Shown here one piece after another: positions 59,201 to 64,000 of a stretch of DNA of 64,000 nt. Under the pieces are notes generated by a model. The model did not search any database, was not told the origin of the DNA, and saw nothing but the letters and a program-made list of their open reading frames with translations. The first letter of the stretch is position 1. The number at the start of each line of letters is the position of its first letter. The translations under genes were made by a program, and so were the position numbers. Source of the DNA: Scedosporium boydii (lineage: Eukaryota; Ascomycota; Sordariomycetes; Microascales; Microascaceae). The stretch covers positions 186,001 through 250,000 of the forward strand of contig NJFT01000026.1 in NCBI GenBank assembly GCA_002221725.1. The letters run 5' to 3'.

Positions 59201-59432
59201 CCTTGGCGGCGACATCGAGGTCGAAGGTGTCGGGGGAGTAGGAGAAGATCTTGTCAGAAAGCTTGTAGGCGATCTGCTGGATCAGAAGCTGGGCTGTCAC
59301 ATAGGTCGGGCCGGAGATGTGGGACAAGGGGACGGGTTGGCCAAAGGGGAGAGTCGAGGAAACGGACTTGAAGGTCGCGGACTGAGCGTTAACCTGGACG
59401 CCGCCGGCGTCCTCCTGAAGCTTGAAATGCAT
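56226..59432 (-). CDS. met10: Sulfite reductase (NADPH) flavoprotein alpha subunit Met10
   Basis: Flavoprotein subunit of assimilatory sulfite reductase; passes electrons from NADPH through FAD to the Met5 hemoprotein for sulfite-to-sulfide reduction. Single exon. I start at MHFKLQEDAGG (59432), giving 1068 residues; an in-frame ATG 35 codons upstream adds a leucine-rich stretch that fits no relative. Order: N-terminal pyruvate-ferredoxin-oxidoreductase-like region (about 30-480, with QTRTGAGAFALGY and SSPLVAHVAAADF), middle linker, FAD-binding domain (RRLTPSAYDRNIFHIEFDL, RREYSIASAQ), and NADPH-binding domain (LIMAGLGTGLAPFRAFVQ, LYLGSRHQREEYLYGEEW, SFYLCGPTWPVPDV). The end KEEGRYVLEVY is typical of the reductase family. 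Codon bias creates long antisense open frames. Followed upstream by an ALKBH1-like gene on the same strand. Confidence 0.95.
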   Translation of the reverse strand: MHFKLQEDAGGVQVNAQSATFKSVSSTLPFGQPVPLSHISGPTYVTAQLLIQQIAYKLSDKIFSYSPDTFDLDVAAKDWASKEEKNIHGYSTTVLPLQTRTGAGAFALGYIFSPDFDLSKRHIPQTLLATSGSLRHLRGALDQVSLLYGVSSPLVAHVAAADFSANNGLTTEYDSALRIAEDLGLGIVSSFSAYETQHISILATLLASLVPTLHVYDGVRLPRETLRVVDALSESGIADVYSKISKEVASLNKRLDISGKVVELFHKFNDELGTAYDLFEYTGHKDAEQVLVVFGSTEAQLATQIVCSLASSGARIGVVKVRVYRPFVEEEFLKVLPESTKNIVVVGQVASDFAVNDVAVQSSLYGDVLAAVTFSGKFAAEPKVTEFKYSASTLLTPAFFTEVVRKTTDISVEDDVIPSLQAHQYTFWDLDDSAVISTPTVLANVFSRESTDNIYVHETYDSLVQGGVVRTDIRSSKKTIEAPYQVTEADVTVIGDEKLLKDLAISKSVKQDGNIIIKLANFKEEDAEKRLPVHFRKEVHDKNIDLYALDTALAPELENDAVGSRLLLELAFIKVARPDISPEEIAKLIAAEGSQASLQDWVSTVNAALRKIEVAEAWSEVPDGTAAPRLLEAAKPFSFVAFEKEEPAEEPALNDWQAAAKGFVFKEAYDTKISLRPDLPVKTSTVTVKENRRLTPSAYDRNIFHIEFDLGDSAVTYKIGEALGIHAENDKEDVEDFINFYGLNPDELVQVPSREDPTVYETRTVYQSLIQNVDILGKVPKRFYEALAEFATDETEKAKLAALGGKEGAEEFKARSETDTVTYVDILKEFKSAHPSFHDLISIVAPLQRREYSIASAQAVTPNSVTLMIVVVDWVDPQGRKRLGQATRYLHRLRPGAKVTVSVKPSVMKLPTDDTAPLIMAGLGTGLAPFRAFVQYRAMQKAQGKEIGSILLYLGSRHQREEYLYGEEWEAYLDAGVITLLGAAFSRDQPQKIYIQDRMRQTMRDIVKAYITESGSFYLCGPTWPVPDVTEVLEEAIREEAKVRGRKVDSRKEIEKLKEEGRYVLEVY

Positions 59433-60258
59433 CTTTAGGTTGGTCTGCCCCGAACTGTGTGTAAGGTGGGATGTGCTGAAGAGGAGGATATGGAGAGGAA
59501 GGAAAAGGCCCAGTGGGAGACCCGGAACCGAGCACAAAACAAGTCAGACTGGACGACTGAAGCAATCCCCCTACCAAAGCAAGCACTGGCGAAGTAGTCA
59601 AGAGAGAAGGGGAATGAGCACTGGTCAGTTCGGAGGAAAGTAAGAGAAGGAAATGAATGTGATTCCGAGGTATTATTATAAGCTGGCAAAAGACAACGAA
59701 ACGAAGCACAACCGTTACAAGCTCAACAACGTACGCCCGAGACCCGGCCACAATCCGTTTCCGACTCCCGTCCCGACTTCCTTCTTCACGCTGGGAAACT
59801 TTTTTTTTCCTTTGAAATCACCGCAAATCCAGGTCAACATTGCTTCAGAGTCCGCTTGAGACGAGATCACGCAATCGGGCGCTAAACCCAATTGGGGAAT
59901 TTCGAGGAAGGGACCCTGACAGCCAAAAGTGGCAATTAAATACAGCCTCTGATTGGCTGAAATATGTATGAGTAATCGTTTTGATTATCAAACCTCCGAG
60001 CACGCAATCGCCTTGTGGGGGAACACCACCGTTGGCGCGGGATTGTGGATGAGTACGAGTGACTTCGTACTTCTTAAGGAGAAGGAGTGCGCGACACAGG
60101 AAGCATGAAAGTCGAGGTGGGAAACAGCGGTGGTGTTTCGGAGAGTTGAGGCATGTGCTTTCCTTTCCGCCCACGTACTGGACTAAATCATCAATCATAT
60201 CTCTATTTTTGGAGGGCATTGAGCCTTGTGTCCGATGACCGACTCTATATCCAACTCA
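59433..60258. promoter_or_regulatory. Promoter region of met10
   Basis: 826 bp between the met10 start and the end of the upstream minus-strand gene. It should hold the met10 promoter; sulfur-regulator sites were not assigned. Confidence 0.45.
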
Positions 60259-61373
60259 TCAGTCTTTCATCTGCCTCACGTTCAGATTTATCCTCTTATT
60301 CTGGATCCAGCCCTTCCATCCTTCACACTTTCCGTCCTCCGCCGGCCAGTCAGCCAGGAAGTCCGGGCACGTCCCTTTTAGCACCTTCGGCACCCCGTGC
60401 CACGCATATCTAGACTCTTGCGTCATGTAAATCGCATCACCGGATTGGATTCGTAGAATCAAGTAGTGCAATCCCTCCTCTGCATCCCAATCCGACCCGT
60501 CCTCTTTCTTGGCCGGTTCCTTCATATCATTAGGCGTAATCATGAATAGCCCGTCACACCCCATACTAAGACTAATTAGCCCCTTGTCCGTCCTCTCACT
60601 CACGTCACGGTGGAGCATCATCGTGTCTCCTGGTGTATAAAAGTTCACAATCGCAGCCTGCGCGACCGTTTCTGGGAATAAACTTTCCAAGAATCCCGCG
60701 AGATCGAGAGGGAAGGATGGCGGTTCTTCGCCTGGATAAACGCGATTCGTCCAATCGTACTGGCCGCCGAGGGTCACCCAGTGGAGACGACGTTCCATAA
60801 CTTGCTTGATGGTCAAAGGTTTGTGGACCGTGGGGTCCTTGGGTTCGAAGCGGATAGAGGAGTCTGGGGGATAGGCAAAGAAGGACCCCGCTTCTGGGGA
60901 TGATGATCCGTCTTGAGGATAAGGAAGATCATAATGAAGATGGAGGTTGGTTTGGTGCTTGGGGTTACTGAGATCTCTATGGATCAGCCGGGAAAGAAGA
61001 GTTTGCTGCACTTCAGGGCTGAGGAGATTGGGGATGATGAGAAGACCTGCTATTCGTTTCAGCAACGTGAATTTGAGGACGAGCCAAGGAGGCTAGACTG
61101 ACCTGGAAGCAAAGGGTGATAGTATATTGGGGTATCTACCAGATCTTGCGATTCTGTCGAGATGTCCAGGTGAGAGTAAGCCTTGGATAATTGAGTGCCT
61201 GTTATTGCGCCGGCCTGCCGGAGGCGGGGTAGATGGTTTGATGACCTCGGATCTATGATCATAGAACTCGACAAGAGTTCCTTCTGTTCCGCTCTAGAGA
61301 TGCCTTTCCATATAGACCTCGACCAGTCGGCTGGCTGCTCATGGGCATCCAGCTCTGTAAGATCCAGCGTCAT
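60259..61373 (-). CDS. ALKBH1-like 2-oxoglutarate/Fe(II) dioxygenase
   Basis: AlkB-family oxygenase closest in layout to ALKBH1, a demethylase reported to act on tRNA and DNA bases using 2-oxoglutarate and Fe(II). Two exons: 61373-61103 and 61049-60259, with a 53-bp intron in phase (join HPLLPAGLLIIPNLLS), 353 residues. Iron ligands appear as His237 and Asp239 in MLHRDVSE and His308 in YAWHGVPKV; the 2-oxoglutarate Arg is in NKRINLNVRQM near the C-terminus. Other family marks are WVTLGGQYDWTNRVYPG, AAIVNFYTPGD and LISLSMGCDGLF. The N-terminal 90 residues are a less conserved extension. No organelle signal is obvious. Divergent from cdc2. Confidence 0.92.
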
Positions 61374-62333
61374 GGTGGGGTTGTGGGGATTGCGACTCGA
61401 AGAACCCTGGCCGATGTCGCGCAGGACCCTGGGACTCCTCGGATGGAGGTCACTTGAAGAATGAAGGAGCTGAAATTGGAAGATGGCCCAGGGACTTACA
61501 AAGAGTCACAATTGTAGGCTTGAAGATATTAAGCTGCCGTGTCCAAAATGCTAGTGTTGCAACTAAAGGCACAAATTTCATGGGCCCATACTTTGTGACC
61601 TTGGCTCGCTCCTCCCCAGATTGTTCCTAGATTCTTTTACACGCCCCCTGTCAGCCTATCAACAATTCCTTATCGATAAGATGAACCCCGCGCCACACAC
61701 ACACGAGACGCGGTCCGTTGCTCAGCTGCGGTGGTGCACACGCTTTAATTGTTTTTATCAACATTAAATCGAGGCTCAGTGCTGTCATAGGCCACAGCAG
61801 CCTCTGATTCCAGCAGTTCTAGTGGGTACAAAGTAAACAAAATCACTGGGCTGAAATTTCCATGAAGGCCAACCCTGGCTTCTCTGCATCCTCGAAACCT
61901 CACCTGCATTCTCCCACTGACTTCCCAGCTAGGTGGTTCACAAGAGACAGGATTGAGGCTCTGCATGAAGCTAGCACTTATTTCTCTTTGAAGATAATAA
62001 TTGTTATCTTCTCTTTTCTTCCTCCCCACCTCTTGTCTCTCCCTTCTTCAGTGTCACGTCCTCTCTTTGACGGCCACGGTTCCGACCACGACCACAGCCA
62101 CGACCGCAATTCTGCCCCTCATTTCGGCCACAGAATCTCCCTTGCATCCACTGGAGCAGCACGACAGCTCCAGGTGCTTGTGTTCGAGTCGCCCCCCGAA
62201 TTCGAGTCTCGTGTCCCTCGTTGAGCCACTGGGCACACTGGATCAGTATTCCCAAACGTCTTTGGTTTCATTTACCTCTCAATTCGAACAGTGAAATATA
62301 ACAGAGCGAAAAAAGCTCATCCCGACCGAAACC
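61374..62333. promoter_or_regulatory. Divergent promoter region ALKBH1-like/cdc2
   Basis: 960-bp spacer between two divergent starts; pyrimidine-rich near 62000-62050. No individual site assigned. Confidence 0.5.
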
Positions 62334-63501
62334 ATGGCTGCTACTGCAATGGAAAACTATCAGAAGCTCGAGAAGATAGGCGAAGGTAAGTGTCGCCCAT
62401 ATAGAGATCGCGGGGCCTAGTTCGACCATTAGAGTCTAAATCTCACTCACTTCTGATAGGTACTTATGGTGTCGTCTACCGCGCCCGAGATCTCTCCGCC
62501 GGCGGCCGCGTCGTCGCCCTGAAGAAGATCCGTCTCGAAGCCGAAGATGAGGGTGTCCCCTCCACCGCCATCCGAGAGATCTCGCTTCTCAAGGAAATGC
62601 GCGATCCGACCATTGTCCGTCTCCTGAATATCGTCCACGCCGATGGTCATAAGCTGTACCTCGTGTTCGAATTTCTCGATCTGGACCTCAAGAAGTTCAT
62701 GGAGTCCCTTCCCGTCAGCGAGGGTGGACGCGCTAAGCCGCTCCCCGACGGAAGCTCCGCCTACTTGACCCGCATGGGAATGGGCCCCGCCGTCGTTCAG
62801 AAGTTCATGATGCAGCTCTGTCGTGGCGTCCGATACTGCCACTCGCATCGCGTTCTTCACCGGGATCTGAAGCCCCAGAACCTGCTCATTGACGGTGAAG
62901 GCAACCTTAAGCTGGCCGACTTCGGTCTCGCCCGCGCTTTTGGCGTTCCCCTTCGAACCTACACTCATGAGGTAGTTACCCTCTGGTATCGTGCACCTGA
63001 GATTCTTCTCGGCGGTCGTCAGTACTCGACCGGCGTTGATATGTGGTCTGTTGGTTGCATTTTTGCCGAGATGTGCACTCGCAAGCCGCTTTTCCCAGGT
63101 GATTCGGAGATTGACGAGATCTTCAAGATCTTCCGGTAAGAAAACTCTCGACCCAAGCTCCTTTTGGGGGGTTCTAAACACCCTCCGCTGGTTTGACTTC
63201 TAATCCTAATGCCTCTTCCTCTAGCGTACTTGGCACTCCCACCGAGGAGGTCTGGCCTGGCGTTACTTCATACCCCGACTTCAAGTCCTCCTTCCCTAAG
63301 TGGACTCGTAGCCTCTCGAAGCCGTTGTGTGGTAACCTGAACGAGCGCGGCCTTGAACTTCTCGAGATGATGCTCGTCTTCGACCCTGCTGGCCGCATCT
63401 CGGCCAAGCAGTCTTGCAACCACCCCTACTTCGAGGAGTACCACGCGCAGCAAGACGCAGCTGCGACCACCACTTACCGTGGTAACGGCTACTACCGATA
63501 A
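62334..63501 (+). CDS. cdc2: Cyclin-dependent kinase 1 (Cdc2/NimX)
   Basis: Master cell-cycle Ser/Thr kinase, partner of G1/S and mitotic cyclins. Three exons: 62334-62385, 62460-63135, 63225-63501, in phase, 334 residues. Gly loop IGEGTYG at 15-21, with inhibitory Thr19/Tyr20; catalytic Lys39 in VALKK; PSTAIRE cyclin helix at 51-57; HRDLKPQN from 151; DFG at 171-173; activating Thr186 in [12 protein letters not shown]; and the [13 protein letters not shown] block across intron 2. A 25-residue insert after LPVSE, compared with yeast, is common in filamentous fungi. The short tail after [11 protein letters not shown] is Thr/Tyr-rich. The start [16 protein letters not shown] has a second ATG at codon 6, which matches the usual MENYQK start, so use of either is possible. 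Confidence 0.97.
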
Positions 63502-64000
63502 TCACGCAATGCCCCCCGATTCTGCCCCCTGACATTCATGTTCGAGAGTTCACGAAGCATCTTCGGTGTTCACTCTCAACGAGGAAGTTATGGCATCCAT
63601 TAATCCCGGTATCCTCGGCATTTAGGATACACCAGGAATCCATCCTTATGCGGAACAAATGGCACGATTATCACCCACCTTACATCTTTATACTGATACC
63701 CCCGAGATGCTTGATCCGGCAAGCATATTTTTCGACCCTCCTTCCTTCGACTCGACTTTTTGGGGGCCTTTTGTGAGCACTCGTCGGAACGCCCACCTTT
63801 GCGGCGTTTCCTTAGACTTGAGTCTTGGTCCTTTTCCTACTTCCATTCGATGTTTGTATCATCCCGCCAGTTCTGTTGGGCTGGTATTCCCCACTCTGTG
63901 CATAACAGTCGTCGTTCAGCTGTTGGCCCGCAGGGCATACGTTTTCACTTTTGTCATTCATGGATTTCTTAAGACTACACTCTCACACACCCTCGATAGA
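63502..64000. other. 3' flank of cdc2
   Basis: 3' UTR and downstream DNA to the window edge; no gene seen. Confidence 0.5.

Noticed and set aside
59433..59537. 35-residue N-terminal extension of Met10
   Set aside because: In frame but leucine-rich, unlike relatives, and MHFKLQ is a natural start for the family.

Overview
The window is nuclear DNA from a filamentous ascomycete, most probably a Sordariomycete. The evidence is short GT-AG introns in most genes, the carbon-catabolite-repression proteins CreC and CreD, a GH7 cellobiohydrolase, a Clr5-domain protein, a fungal DUF7580/acuF-type zinc-finger pair, and CDK1 with the filamentous-fungal insert. I assembled gene models by joining open frames at splice sites that keep the reading phase and match family conservation. 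UTRs were not defined.

Left part (1-8 kb): the 3' end of an mRNA cap guanine-N7 methyltransferase (+), the mitochondrial Rho GTPase Gem1/Miro (-), and the nine-exon WD40 gene creC (+), divergent from gem1. From 8.0 to 19.0 kb I find no gene; this stretch and nearby spacers carry many copies of a 9-bp motif, TACGAAGTA or TACGGAGTA. Then follow the arrestin-like gene creD (19.0-21.3 kb, +), an Slm1/2-type PH-domain gene (23.8-25.6 kb, +) and a Clr5-domain gene (28.4-29.5 kb, +).

Middle (30-44 kb): an accessory-looking region. A C2H2 zinc-finger/SH3 gene (-) and a DUF7580 gene (+) diverge from a 347-bp shared spacer. Next come a small unknown gene, about 4 kb of gene-poor DNA, a decayed GH13 alpha-glucosidase end, a single-exon TetX-like FAD monooxygenase (-), and a broken or unresolved unknown gene.

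Right part (44-64 kb): an Fpg/Nei-type DNA glycosylase (+), an ankyrin pseudokinase gene with two in-frame stops (-), a GH7 cellobiohydrolase (+), an EngB-type mitochondrial GTPase (-), an intron-bearing tRNA-Asp (+), the sulfite reductase flavoprotein subunit Met10 (-), an ALKBH1-like dioxygenase (-) and the divergent CDK1/cdc2 gene (+).

Themes: creC and creD act in the ubiquitin arm of carbon catabolite repression, which typically represses cellulase genes such as the GH7 gene here. Several genes are core housekeeping. The 30-50 kb part mixes possible self/non-self or signalling genes with decayed relics.
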